Assembly (NCBI GenBank): GCA_024233285.1
Contig: JACKPU010000002.1
Span: forward strand, 310,001 to 374,000
Source: Opitutaceae bacterium
GTDB taxonomy: Bacteria; Verrucomicrobiota; Verrucomicrobiia; Opitutales; Opitutaceae
Length of the DNA stretch: 64,000 bases
Direction: 5' to 3'
In this document: positions 44,436-53,638 of the stretch, one piece after another
Position numbering within the stretch: position 1 is the stretch's first letter
Layout: each line of letters starts with the position of its first letter
Notes under the pieces: model-generated
The model's database searches: none
What the model was told of the DNA's origin: nothing
What the model saw: the letters and a program-made list of their open reading frames with translations, nothing else
Translations under genes and position numbers: made by a program

Positions 44436-45377
44436 TTAGCGTTCCGGCAATGCGCGGAGATAGTTCAGGTCCTTGCGAATGTCCTGCTCCTGACGCGCGG
44501 CGAGGGCGTGCAGGTCGGCGGGTGGCAGGTTCTCGAGGTCGAGATACAGGCCGGCTTCGCGCAGCGTGGCTGCGGATTCATAAATCGGAATGTTGGCGTA
44601 GTTTTCCGCGGGTTGCAGATCCGGACGCTGAAATTTGTTCAATGGCGCGGCGTAGCCCGTCGTGTTCTGGATGAGAATGCGATCGACCGGGGCCGTGGAT
44701 GAAATGACCGGCAGGATCGCCGGCAAATCGATGTCGCCCGCGCCGAGCGCGGTGCCGGCGCTGTAAATCGTGCCGGCCACGCGCACCAGTTTCTGATCCT
44801 TGATGTGTGTGGAGATCGTGCGCGGGGCAAGGGCACGGGCGGCTTCGACCGGGTCGCCGTAAACGACGAGATCGTTGCCGGTGTCGAGACAGGCACCGAT
44901 CAACGGATCGTCGATCGCCTCAAGCAGCTGCCGCAGTTCGGCGGCGGTGACGTCCTCGTGATTCTCGATCGCAATGCGCACACCGAGCCGGCGGGCGAGG
45001 GGGAGCACCTCGGTCATGGCCGCACGGGCTTCTGCAATGGTCTGATCAATCGTGCCGTGAAAGCCGATGACGGTGCGCAATGTGTCCGCGCCCACTTCGG
45101 CCGCGAGCTCGAGTTGGCGCGCAACCAGAGCCGCATCCGTCGCATGACCGCCGCCGATCTCGGCAAAGAAGCCCAGCGTTTCGAGGTGCGTGCGCACGCG
45201 GCGCACATGCGCCGCGTCATCCGGATCACCGCCCAGAAATCGTCCCTGCGGTCCGTTGATGTTGAGCTGCACACCGGAGAAGCCCTGCTGTGCCAGCCAA
45301 TCGAGCGTGCGAAACACGTCGTAGCGTCCGGCGGCTAGCGCGATGTGGAAGGAGAACGTATCGATACCGATCTTCAT
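44436..45377 (-). CDS. Sugar phosphate isomerase/epimerase family (xylose-isomerase-like TIM barrel)
   Basis: The protein has 313 residues. It opens with MKIGIDTFSFHIALAAGRYD and has TIM-barrel strands with acidic metal ligands in FAEIGGGHATD, VRIAIENHEDVTAAELRQLL (Glu), IGACLDTGNDLVVYGDPVEA (Asp), and TISTHIKDQKLVRVAG (His). This is the AP-endonuclease-2/xylose-isomerase-like family, which includes sugar epimerases, myo-inosose dehydratases and hydroxypyruvate isomerases. The substrate cannot be told. It overlaps the small membrane protein gene downstream of it in position at 45374-45377, so both are likely in one transcript. Confidence 0.87.
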   Translation of the reverse strand: MKIGIDTFSFHIALAAGRYDVFRTLDWLAQQGFSGVQLNINGPQGRFLGGDPDDAAHVRRVRTHLETLGFFAEIGGGHATDAALVARQLELAAEVGADTLRTVIGFHGTIDQTIAEARAAMTEVLPLARRLGVRIAIENHEDVTAAELRQLLEAIDDPLIGACLDTGNDLVVYGDPVEAARALAPRTISTHIKDQKLVRVAGTIYSAGTALGAGDIDLPAILPVISSTAPVDRILIQNTTGYAAPLNKFQRPDLQPAENYANIPIYESAATLREAGLYLDLENLPPADLHALAARQEQDIRKDLNYLRALPER

Positions 45378-45838
45378 GGGAGGCGGAAGAAAAGCACCGC
45401 GGCGAGCAAGGCCCAGAAGACTCCGAAAGCGGCGGCGAACAGGCCGGCCTGGCCGGCGACTTTCAGGCTCCAGACCGATTTCGCGAGGCCGCCGAAAAAC
45501 ATCAGGATGAGGCCGAGTTGCAGGCTACGGTGCCAGAACGCGGCCAGTGAAACGATCATCAGCACCAACACGGCGAGCAGCGCGCTGACTTTGGCGAGCG
45601 TCCACGGCGGGGTCACGTAGGCCTTTTCCACATCGATGAACCGCTCGACCCAAGGGTGCACCTTGACGGGCTTGGGGAACCAGCACCAGCTGGTGGCCAA
45701 CCCGAGCACGCCGAGCAGCAGCACCGGCCAGCTCTGCAACCACGCGCCGTAAAACATCACGACGCCAAACAGCGGGCGCATGAACCAGCTCCAAGGGTTT
45801 TTGTGCCGTTCCCACAATCTGGTCAGCAGAGGGCGCAT
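45374..45838 (-). CDS. Small multi-pass membrane protein of unknown function
   Basis: The protein has 154 residues from the ATG at 45838 (MRPLLTRLWERHKNPWSWFM). Four or so hydrophobic segments are seen: PLFGVVMFYGAWLQSWPVLL, LGVLGLATSWCWF, VSALLAVLVLMIVSLAAFW and LFAAAFGVFWALLAAVLFF. The stretch NPWSWFMRPLFGVVMFYGAW recalls small uncharacterised membrane proteins found in many bacteria. No function can be given. It overlaps the epimerase gene by four bases and is divergent from moxR-like gene 45927. Confidence 0.7.
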   Translation of the reverse strand: MRPLLTRLWERHKNPWSWFMRPLFGVVMFYGAWLQSWPVLLLGVLGLATSWCWFPKPVKVHPWVERFIDVEKAYVTPPWTLAKVSALLAVLVLMIVSLAAFWHRSLQLGLILMFFGGLAKSVWSLKVAGQAGLFAAAFGVFWALLAAVLFFRLP

Positions 45839-45926
45839 GGCCCGCAATCTTTCCAAGACCGGCCGCCAATGCAATGATGTTGGTTTGCATTTGCGAGTCG
45901 AACGGAGGGCGTTACCTTGGCCCTCC

Positions 45927-46898
45927 ATGAGTGATTTCGTGCAGGCCGATCAACTGGTGGCGGCGGAGCAGGCGTTGACGCGTTTGCGGTCGAGCATGCG
46001 CGCCATCATCAAGGGCAAGGATGCGATCATCGACCAAGTGATCACGGCCTTGCTTGCCGGTGGACATGTGCTGATCGAGGACATGCCCGGGGTGGGCAAG
46101 ACCACGCTCGCCTATGCGCTGGCGCGCTCGATCGACTGTGATTTTTCCCGCATCCAATTCACCAGCGACCTCCTGCCCGGCGACGTGACCGGCGTGGCGA
46201 TTTACGACGAGAACGAAAAGCGTTTTGTGTTCAAACCGGGTCCGGTCTTTGCGCATGTGGTGCTCACTGACGAGATCAACCGTGCCACGCCCAAGACCCA
46301 ATCGGCGCTGCTCGAAGTCATGGATCGCGCCCGCGTGACGGTGGACGGCGTGTCGCATGCGATTGACGCACCGTTCATGGTGTTTGCGACGCAGAACCCG
46401 CTCGATTACGAAGGCACCTTCCCGTTGCCGGAGAGCCAGATGGATCGGTTCCTTATGCGCCTGCACATGGGTTATCCGGAAACGGCGGACGAACTGGCGA
46501 TTCTGCGCACGGCCCGGCGCAACTACGACGCCATTGAGCTCGAACCCGTGGTGACGCGCGCCGAAATCGCGCATTTGCAGACGATGGCCGGCCAGGTGTT
46601 CATTGAGGACACGGTGCTCGACTACATTTTGAAGCTCGTCACCGCCACGCGCACCGAGGCGGAGTTTAAAGGCGGCATCAGTGTGCGCGGCGGCCTGGCC
46701 CTGCGTGCCGCGGCGCAGGCGCGGGCGTTGCTGCTGGGCCGCGATTTCGTCATGCCGGACGATGTGAGCGAACTGGTGGTGCCGGTCTTTGCGCATCGTC
46801 TCGCCTGGCTGCGGCAGGCCGCCGATCCCTTGGAGGAGCGCCGTTTGATCACCGTGGCCCTGCGCCGCATCCTCGGCGCGATTCCTCCGCCGGTGTGA
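45927..46898 (+). CDS. MoxR family AAA+ ATPase
   Basis: The protein has 323 residues. Walker A is GGHVLIEDMPGVGKTTLAYA, Walker B is VVLTDEINRATPKTQSALLE, and sensor motifs are MVFATQNPLDYEGTFPLPES and QMDRFLMRLHMGYP. MoxR ATPases act as chaperones that help assemble or activate partner proteins, often with von Willebrand factor or DUF58 proteins. Here it is followed at once by a DUF58 gene and a transglutaminase-like gene, a classic linkage whose biological role is not established. Confidence 0.95.
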   Translation: MSDFVQADQLVAAEQALTRLRSSMRAIIKGKDAIIDQVITALLAGGHVLIEDMPGVGKTTLAYALARSIDCDFSRIQFTSDLLPGDVTGVAIYDENEKRFVFKPGPVFAHVVLTDEINRATPKTQSALLEVMDRARVTVDGVSHAIDAPFMVFATQNPLDYEGTFPLPESQMDRFLMRLHMGYPETADELAILRTARRNYDAIELEPVVTRAEIAHLQTMAGQVFIEDTVLDYILKLVTATRTEAEFKGGISVRGGLALRAAAQARALLLGRDFVMPDDVSELVVPVFAHRLAWLRQAADPLEERRLITVALRRILGAIPPPV

Positions 46899-46902
46899 GC
46901 CC

Positions 46903-48126
46903 ATGGCCGGACCGGTTAAACACGACGGTTGGGCCGGGCCGAATGGCGTGAAGCCGCCGCGGCGCCCGTTTCGCTGGCGGCATCTGGTCTGGGCCATCAT
47001 TTATCCCGGCCGGCATCAACATATGGTGCCCACGGTGTCGGGTATGCTGCTGATCGGCCTGTCGCTCGGCGTGGGCACCGCGGCCTACAATGCCTCGAAC
47101 AACATCCTGTTCATCACGCTCGCCCTCCTGCTGGCCTGTTTGATTTTGAGCGGCGTGTTGTCGTGGTTGAATTTTTCGCGGCTGCGCTGGCGACTGCTCT
47201 TTCCGCCCGCAGCCCGCGCGGAGCAGCCCGTGCCCATCACGCTCGAACTGGCCAACGACAAAAGGCTGCTACCCACCTATGGATTGGAATGCCTGCTGTC
47301 GGCGCGTCCGATTGGCGATGCGGCGCCGGCCGCTCCGCAAACGACCTTCACGGCCCGCGGCAAAGACGTGAAAGCGATTTTGCAGCGCCCGAATCAGGTG
47401 GTCGAAAACCGTCTGCGGCAGCATGGTCGGATTGATCCCTCGGATCTCCTGACGCTCGACTGGCCGTGGGTGCCGGCCAAACGCGGGCAGTGGGAGATCG
47501 AGTTGATCGCGGTCGGTTCACTTTTCCCGTTCGGGTTTTTTCACAAACGATTGGGTGCGCGTCTGCGCCGTATGATCACCGTGTGGCCGGCGCCGATCGA
47601 TTATCAACGCGACGCGGCATTCGGCGGGCACGCGAGCGGGCAAGCCGCCCGGCTGGCGCGCGCGGGCCAAGGCGGCGATCTGCACGCGCTGCGGCGCTAC
47701 GCTGCCGGCGATTCGCATCGCTTGATCCATTGGAAGGCCAGTGCGCGCAGCGGCCGTTTACTCGTGCGACAATTCGCGGCGGAAGCGACCGAGCGGCACG
47801 AATTGCATTTTCCCACGGACGCCGCGTGGTGGCCGCGGGAGGAACAGTTTGAAAAAGCCGTGCGCCTCGCGGCGACGCTGGCCGAGGAGTTGTTTCACGC
47901 GGGGCGATTGCACCGGGTGGAGCTGGGCGCGGGTCCGCCACGGCCCATCCGGCATGTCCGCGATCTGGAGGCGATTTTGGACGAACTGGCGGTGTGCTCC
48001 CGCCGTGACGAATCCGGCGCACCCGTGCCGGCGCGCGCAAACCTCCGCAGCGTAATCACCTTCAAGCCCGAGGGCACCACGGGCGTGTGCGCTTACATCG
48101 ATGGCAAACCGGCGGCCACAGCTTAA
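46903..48126 (+). CDS. DUF58 domain-containing protein
   Basis: The protein has 407 residues. Two N-terminal membrane helices (VSGMLLIGLSLGVGTAAYNA, SNNILFITLALLLACLILSG) are followed by a domain ending in the DUF58 signature GDLHALRRYAAGDSHRLIHW then KASARSGRLLVRQFAAEATE. It starts five bases after the MoxR gene and overlaps the next gene by 26 bases, so the three are translated together. Function is unknown; its partner MoxR probably remodels it. Confidence 0.92.
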   Translation: MAGPVKHDGWAGPNGVKPPRRPFRWRHLVWAIIYPGRHQHMVPTVSGMLLIGLSLGVGTAAYNASNNILFITLALLLACLILSGVLSWLNFSRLRWRLLFPPAARAEQPVPITLELANDKRLLPTYGLECLLSARPIGDAAPAAPQTTFTARGKDVKAILQRPNQVVENRLRQHGRIDPSDLLTLDWPWVPAKRGQWEIELIAVGSLFPFGFFHKRLGARLRRMITVWPAPIDYQRDAAFGGHASGQAARLARAGQGGDLHALRRYAAGDSHRLIHWKASARSGRLLVRQFAAEATERHELHFPTDAAWWPREEQFEKAVRLAATLAEELFHAGRLHRVELGAGPPRPIRHVRDLEAILDELAVCSRRDESGAPVPARANLRSVITFKPEGTTGVCAYIDGKPAATA

Positions 48127-50266
48127 CGACGACGATCTGCAGCGCGTCAAATGGCGGCTGGGCGGCCTGCTCACGTTGCTGGCGGTGTCGGCGGTGCTTT
48201 ATCTGGATGTGCCGGCCTGGCCATTGTTGCTGCTCATTGTGCTCGGCGTGGGGATCGTGATGTGGAAACCCGCGTGGCCGGCGCGGATACCGGCATGGTG
48301 TCACCGGCTGGCTTTCCCGTTCATTGTGGTGAGCTTTGTCGCCGACTTGTATCTGACGGGCGAACCGTTGCCGGCGTTGGTGCGCCTGGACCTGCTGCTC
48401 TTGTTTTATCGCAGCGTGATGCATCGCAAACGGCGCGACGACCTGCAGCTGGTGATTCTGGGACTGTTCCTCGTGGTGCTGGCGGGCGTGCTCACCGTGT
48501 CGTTGTTCTTCGTCGTGCAGATTCTCGCGTTCACGGCCTGTGCGCTCGTGTTTCTGCTCTTGGTGACGCTGGCACCGCAATCGTCAGTGGATGAAGGCGC
48601 ACCAAAGTGGGCGGTTTCGGGCTGGAACGGACTTTGGGGTCGGGTGCGGGCGGCGATGGATGAACGCGTGGCATTGCTTGCAGGTGGTTTATTCGCGGGT
48701 CTCGTGGTCTTGTCAGCCGGGCTGTTCATGGCGATTCCGCGGTTTGAATTGCAGAACAGTTTGTTCCTTGAGCGCTTCATGACCAAAAAGGCGAAGACGG
48801 GATTTTCCGACCGGATTTCGTTTGGCGATGTGACGGATATTCAGCAGGACAGCAGCGTGGCGGTGCGCATTGATGTCACTGACGCGGCGCAAATCCCGGC
48901 TGATCCGTATTGGCGGATGGTGGTGCTGGATGAGTATCGCGACGCGACATTTCGCTTGTCCGCCTGGATGCAACGGAATGCGTTTACCCCCGAACGCACC
49001 CGGGCCGGTGAACGTGGCGATGTGCCGCCCCGGCTCGGCGAACCAGCCTTGTGGACGTTCTACCTCGAATCGGGGGTGAGCCGTTATCTGCCGCTGACGG
49101 GTCCCTTTGAGGTGCTGTTGTTCCGTGAACGGCAGAATTTTCGTTCGGCCCCGGCGCTGGGTTTGATCGCGCTACGCAATGAACCGGTGTCGATGATGGC
49201 TTATCAGGTGCAAGGCATGGTCAGTGGAACAACTTTGCCGGACAAGGCGTTTGCCGCTCAAATCGCCGGTGCCGACGGTGAAAAATCGACGACCTTGCGT
49301 TTGGAATTGGGAGAGGAAGACCGGGCGAAACTGGCGGCGGTTGTGCGCGAAATCACGCAGGGAGAGACGGTTTCCGCCGCGGAATTCGCCCGCCGCGCAA
49401 GCCAATGGCTGCAAAGCAAGCACGACTACGGGCTGCAATCGCAGACGCCGGCAGGGGCGGGCGATCCGCTGGTGCGCTGGCTGTTGTCCGATGCGCCGGG
49501 CCACTGTGAATTGTTTGCCGGTTCGTTGGTGGTGCTGGCGCGCAGCGCGGGTTTCCCGGCGCGGGTGGTCACGGGTTTTCGCGGTGGAAATTGGAATGGG
49601 TTCAGCAACAACTACACGTTGCGCAATTCGGATGCCCATGCCTGGTGCGAGGTGTTTGACCGGGAAGCGCAAGCCTGGTTGCGCGCCGATCCCACGCCCG
49701 GTGCGGCCAGCGTGGGGCAGGATGATCCGCAATTGACCGGTGCGCAAACGCGTGCAGTGGATCGCAGCTGGACGGCGCGCTTGGACAGTCTGCGCGTGTT
49801 TTGGTATCGCCGCATCGTCAACTTCGACCAGAGCACGCAGGTCGAAACAGCCAAAGCGGTAAGGTCGGCCGTGCAGGAGACCGGCCGCCGCATCCGCGAG
49901 TGGCTGCAACGCTCTGGTGAACAATTCAAGGCGTGGGTGCAGGCGCCGTGGAATTGGGACCGTGGCGCGGTGACGGCGGGTGCGCTCTTGGCAGTGCTGG
50001 GTTGCGGTTGGGTGCTGCTGCTTGCGGTGCGTCGTGTGCGATTACTCGCGTGGCGCAAACACAAGCTGCATCCGGTCCGGTTGGAAGCCGGACGCTGGTT
50101 GGTGCGACTGACCGGAAAGACGAATGATGGAAACCTGTGCCGCGATTTGCAGCAGTTGCGCTACGGCGCGGAAGTCAACTGGCCCATTCCCACGAGGACA
50201 TTTGCCCGGGCGCGCCGGGAATGGCGGCGGGTGAAGCGAATGACGCTTATTCAGAAGCAGCCTTGA
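48101..50266 (+). CDS. TgpA-like transglutaminase-domain membrane protein
   Basis: The protein has 721 residues. The N-terminal half has six or more membrane helices with the DUF3488 type layout (GGLLTLLAVSAVLYLDVPAW, LPALVRLDLLLLFYRSVMHR, FFVVQILAFTACALVFLLLV). A transglutaminase core follows with catalytic Cys at about 469 in SDAPGHCELFAGSLVVLARS, His in LRNSDAHAWCEVFD and Asp in WLRADPTPGA. A late helix and basic tail end the chain. TgpA proteins are envelope enzymes; the substrate is unknown. It ends by overlapping the convergent mrdA by 20 bases. Confidence 0.92.
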   Translation: MANRRPQLNDDDLQRVKWRLGGLLTLLAVSAVLYLDVPAWPLLLLIVLGVGIVMWKPAWPARIPAWCHRLAFPFIVVSFVADLYLTGEPLPALVRLDLLLLFYRSVMHRKRRDDLQLVILGLFLVVLAGVLTVSLFFVVQILAFTACALVFLLLVTLAPQSSVDEGAPKWAVSGWNGLWGRVRAAMDERVALLAGGLFAGLVVLSAGLFMAIPRFELQNSLFLERFMTKKAKTGFSDRISFGDVTDIQQDSSVAVRIDVTDAAQIPADPYWRMVVLDEYRDATFRLSAWMQRNAFTPERTRAGERGDVPPRLGEPALWTFYLESGVSRYLPLTGPFEVLLFRERQNFRSAPALGLIALRNEPVSMMAYQVQGMVSGTTLPDKAFAAQIAGADGEKSTTLRLELGEEDRAKLAAVVREITQGETVSAAEFARRASQWLQSKHDYGLQSQTPAGAGDPLVRWLLSDAPGHCELFAGSLVVLARSAGFPARVVTGFRGGNWNGFSNNYTLRNSDAHAWCEVFDREAQAWLRADPTPGAASVGQDDPQLTGAQTRAVDRSWTARLDSLRVFWYRRIVNFDQSTQVETAKAVRSAVQETGRRIREWLQRSGEQFKAWVQAPWNWDRGAVTAGALLAVLGCGWVLLLAVRRVRLLAWRKHKLHPVRLEAGRWLVRLTGKTNDGNLCRDLQQLRYGAEVNWPIPTRTFARARREWRRVKRMTLIQKQP

Positions 50267-52211
50267 ACGGCTGGAGGGCCGGCTTGGCGGGGTTGGTCTT
50301 TTTGCGGAAATATTCCTGCATGATGCGACTCGCCACCGGGGCGGCGTAGAGGCCGCCGCCGAATTCTTCACCCGCGGTGTCGCCTTCAATCACCACGGCG
50401 ATCGCGATCTCGGGTTTTTCGGCCGGAGCAAAGCAGATGAACCATGCGGCGTTCTTGTCGCCGGGGATTTGGGCGGTGCCGGTTTTGCCTGCGATGGTGA
50501 CGCCGGGCACGCGCAGGGCGGCGAGATTGGTCAGCACCTTGGCGGTGCCGGTGGTGGTGCAACCAATCATGCCCTCGAGCAAAGCGGCGCGTTGTTCGGC
50601 GGTCAGGCCGATGGATTCGTGACGTTGTTTCGGGGCGTTGGCCTGATGGAGGAGGGTGGGCTTGGTCCAGACCTCGTTGCGCGCAACGGAAGCGGCAAAG
50701 CAGGCCATTTCCAACGGCGTTACCAGCACATAACCCTGGCCGATCGCCATGTTGGCCGTATCCCCGGGGAACCATTTTTGGCCGACGTTTTCCACCTTCC
50801 ACGCGTTGTCCGGAATGACCATGCGTCCGGTCTCGTGCGGCAGCTCGATGCCAGTGCGGCGATCCATCTGGAAACGACGGGCCTCAGCCGCGACTTGCTC
50901 GGCGGTCGTGCGCCAGCCCGCCTCATAATAGAAGATGTCGCAGCTGTCGGAGATGGCTTCGGGCAGCAAGACGTCGCCGTGATGACCGCGACCGTTATAG
51001 CAGACATAACGACGGCCGCCGCGCACAAACGAACCCGCGCAGGTAATGATGGGCTCGTCGGGTTCGATCGCGCCGGCCCGCAGCGCGGCGATGCTGGTGA
51101 GAATCTTGAACGTGGAACCCGGCGGATAGGCGCTGCTGATCGCGCGATTGGCCCAAGCCTGACGTTGTTCGATATCCTTGCTGTCGGTGAAGGAAAGCCG
51201 CGGGGAAAAAATGTTGAGGTCGTAGTCGGGCACACTGGCGAGGACGAGCACCTCGCCGGTGTTCACATCGATGGCGACGGCGGCGCCCGGGGTGTCGAAT
51301 TCGCGCAGCTTGGCTTCGGCGGCCTGCTGCAAGTCCATGTCGAGGGAAGTGACGATGTTCTCGCCCTGCACGGGCGATTTTTTGTCCAACGGCGGATTGA
51401 TGCGGTAGCCCGCCGGATCGACGCGAAAAATGGTGCCGCCGGCTTCGCCTTGCAGGCGTTCGTCGAAGGTCTTTTCCAATCCGTCGCGACCGATGCTGCC
51501 CTTGAGTTTGAACGTGCGCAGGTCGTCGCCCGGAAAATCATCGGCCTCGATGTCCGGGTTGATGCCGACGTAACCGAGGGTGTGCGCGGCCGCCGGACCA
51601 TAAGGGTAGTAACGCTTGCTCGAGGTGTAGACTTGCAGCGGGGAACTGACAGGCAGGCTCTCGAGCAGTTTGGCGTATTCCGCGGGCTCAAGGTCATCGA
51701 GCAACGTGTAGGGCAGCAAGAGCTCGCGAATGAAGTGATTGGTCAGGTCGCGGCCATCGACCTTTTCACCGCGCCCCAAGATGGAGTTCACCTGGTCGAG
51801 GTAGCGCTGCACGACGCTGGCGCGGGCGATCTGCTCCATTTGATACGACGACGGCAGGTCCTTGTCGCCGGTCTGGCGGTAGTTTTTGCGGATGCGGATG
51901 TATTCGCGGCGGAATTCGCGGCGCAGTTCGTCGAGGTAAAGCACGACGGAAAAGCGCGGACGGTTGCCGACGATCAGGCGGCCGTCGCGGTCGTAGATGT
52001 TGCCGCGCGGACCGGGGACGAGAATGCGGCGCTGGCTTTGCATGCGCTCGCGCTCGTGATGTTCGTCGGTGCGGAACAGCTGTTGATACGCGATCCCGCC
52101 CGCGAGCGTGAGCAGCAGGATTGCGACGATAAAATAGAACAGGATGACGCGCGGATCGTAGCCCTTGTGCGACTCGACGAGATTGCCGGATTGGGAGGAA
52201 AGGTCGGCCAT
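50247..52211 (-). CDS. mrdA: Penicillin-binding protein 2 (peptidoglycan transpeptidase)
   Basis: The protein has 654 residues. One membrane anchor (VILFYFIVAILLLTLAGGIA) is followed by the PBP dimerisation domain (VPGPRGNIYDRDGRLIVGNR) and the transpeptidase domain. Active Ser at about 366 is in AYPPGSTFKILTSIAALRAG (SxxK), with EAISDSCDIFYYEAGWRTT (SxN-like) and TIAGKTGTAQIPG (KTG). PBP2 is the rod-shape elongasome transpeptidase. It is last in the mreB-mreC-mreD-mrdA operon. Confidence 0.96.
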   Translation of the reverse strand: MADLSSQSGNLVESHKGYDPRVILFYFIVAILLLTLAGGIAYQQLFRTDEHHERERMQSQRRILVPGPRGNIYDRDGRLIVGNRPRFSVVLYLDELRREFRREYIRIRKNYRQTGDKDLPSSYQMEQIARASVVQRYLDQVNSILGRGEKVDGRDLTNHFIRELLLPYTLLDDLEPAEYAKLLESLPVSSPLQVYTSSKRYYPYGPAAAHTLGYVGINPDIEADDFPGDDLRTFKLKGSIGRDGLEKTFDERLQGEAGGTIFRVDPAGYRINPPLDKKSPVQGENIVTSLDMDLQQAAEAKLREFDTPGAAVAIDVNTGEVLVLASVPDYDLNIFSPRLSFTDSKDIEQRQAWANRAISSAYPPGSTFKILTSIAALRAGAIEPDEPIITCAGSFVRGGRRYVCYNGRGHHGDVLLPEAISDSCDIFYYEAGWRTTAEQVAAEARRFQMDRRTGIELPHETGRMVIPDNAWKVENVGQKWFPGDTANMAIGQGYVLVTPLEMACFAASVARNEVWTKPTLLHQANAPKQRHESIGLTAEQRAALLEGMIGCTTTGTAKVLTNLAALRVPGVTIAGKTGTAQIPGDKNAAWFICFAPAEKPEIAIAVVIEGDTAGEEFGGGLYAAPVASRIMQEYFRKKTNPAKPALQPFKAASE

Positions 52212-52216
52212 GGCGG

Positions 52217-52729
52217 TTACAGACGTCCCCGCAGGGCGAAGCGGTTGAGGTCAATGATGCGGCTTTGCAGGGCGAAAAACCAAGGACCGATCAGTGCGAT
52301 GAATATTTCCGAAAGCAGCAGATCCCAAATCAAGCGCGGCCAGAGTTGTGCGATGACCGGCTGGCGCACGATCAAGATGAGACTGAGGGCGAGGTAGAGC
52401 GCGGCATTTGCGATCAGCGCGATGATGACCTGGGAAGTGCCGTGGTCGGCGGGCAGGCGATGCCGCGATTTACAGATCATCGCGTGGGCGAGGGCGAAGA
52501 GCAGCAGATGCGTGCCAGGCGGAACGGGCGCCACGGCATCGCAAAACAGTCCCGCCGCCGCGGACAGCAGCAAACCGCTGCGCGCGGGAAATTGCAGGGC
52601 GGTGAATGTCACGTAGAGCGCGCCGACAAACAGATGCACCCCGTGGCCGGCCAGATAATGATTTATCTGGGCGGTCAGCGCCCACAACAGCAGCAAAGCG
52701 CCGGACATCAGCAACCATTGGCGGCGCAT
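52217..52729 (-). CDS. mreD: Rod shape-determining protein MreD
   Basis: The protein has 170 residues with five or six membrane helices (LLMSGALLLLWALTAQINHY, LLSAAAGLFCDAVAPVPPGT, VIIALIANAALYLALSLILI). MreD is weakly conserved; it is named here by size, topology and position five bases after mreC and five before mrdA. It belongs to the elongasome scaffold. Confidence 0.88.
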   Translation of the reverse strand: MRRQWLLMSGALLLLWALTAQINHYLAGHGVHLFVGALYVTFTALQFPARSGLLLSAAAGLFCDAVAPVPPGTHLLLFALAHAMICKSRHRLPADHGTSQVIIALIANAALYLALSLILIVRQPVIAQLWPRLIWDLLLSEIFIALIGPWFFALQSRIIDLNRFALRGRL

Positions 52730-52733
52730 GGCA

Positions 52734-53564
52734 TCAGCTCGTGCTTACGGGCACGAGCACGGTGACCTCGGTGAGTTCGCCGAGGCGCGGGTCGAGCTCG
52801 ACCTCGCCGGTTTTGAAAAGCCCGTCGGTGCTGGGTTCGAGTTTGACCACGCGACCCAGCGTCAAGCCGGCAGGAAAAACGCCGCCCAAGCCGGAAGTGA
52901 CGAGACGTTTGGTGGAAGTGGAGCTGGCGAATATGTCGAGCGGCACGAATTCGATCACGCCCTTGGCCGGCCCATAAGTCGGATTGAGGCCGCCTTGAAA
53001 GCTCATCGGCCGGTCATCGCCCTCGACGACCGCGGCGAGGCGCACGCCGGGGCTGCTGATGAGTTCGACCACCGAAGTGTAAGCATGCACTTCGGTGACG
53101 CGACCGACTACGCCGCCGGAGAACACGACCGGGGAGCCGACCGTGATGCCGTAGTTGCGGCCCTTGCGGATGATGACGCGCTGCCACCACACCGAGAAAT
53201 CGCGTTGCACCACCCGGGCGTGTTCGAACCGATGCGCCGGTTGGGGCGGAATGCGCAACAGGTTTTGCATGCGGTCGAGCTCCGCGCGCAGCGTGGTGTT
53301 TTCCTGCACGGCGAGTTCGTAGGAGGCGTTGACCCGGGCCAGGTCGCGACCGGCCTCGATCAGTTCGTGCTTCGACTGCGTGCGCAGCGACCAGTATTCC
53401 TGTAAGTCGCGGACATGGGACGCACTGACGGCGACGGGCGCCTGCAACTCGAAGAACGAGGCGCGCATGAACGATTTGACCGCCACGGGCAGCACCAGCC
53501 ACGCGATCACCACGATGGCCAGGGTCAGAAAGGGTTTGGCTTGATCAAAACGATTGGAGGGCAC
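52734..53564 (-). CDS. mreC: Rod shape-determining protein MreC
   Basis: The protein has 276 residues and starts with GTG at 53564. It has one N-terminal helix (FLTLAIVVIAWLVLPVAVKS), a coiled coil (about 55-95, RDLARVNASYELAVQENTTL) and the beta-barrel periplasmic domain (ARVVQRDFSVWWQRVIIRKG, VVFSGGVVGRVTEVHAYTSV). MreC links MreB to the PBP2/RodA machinery in the periplasm. The gene lies 74 bases downstream of mreB. Confidence 0.94.
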   Translation of the reverse strand: MPSNRFDQAKPFLTLAIVVIAWLVLPVAVKSFMRASFFELQAPVAVSASHVRDLQEYWSLRTQSKHELIEAGRDLARVNASYELAVQENTTLRAELDRMQNLLRIPPQPAHRFEHARVVQRDFSVWWQRVIIRKGRNYGITVGSPVVFSGGVVGRVTEVHAYTSVVELISSPGVRLAAVVEGDDRPMSFQGGLNPTYGPAKGVIEFVPLDIFASSTSTKRLVTSGLGGVFPAGLTLGRVVKLEPSTDGLFKTGEVELDPRLGELTEVTVLVPVSTS

Positions 53565-53638
53565 GACTTCGCGCGCAACCTAACCCCCGGCCCATGCAAG
53601 GCCATCAGAAAAACGAATCCGCCGGCGGATTGTCCGGC

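Noticed and set aside
50469..52397. Plus-strand frame of 642 codons opposite mrdA
   Set aside because: Antisense shadow of PBP2; no recognisable domain.
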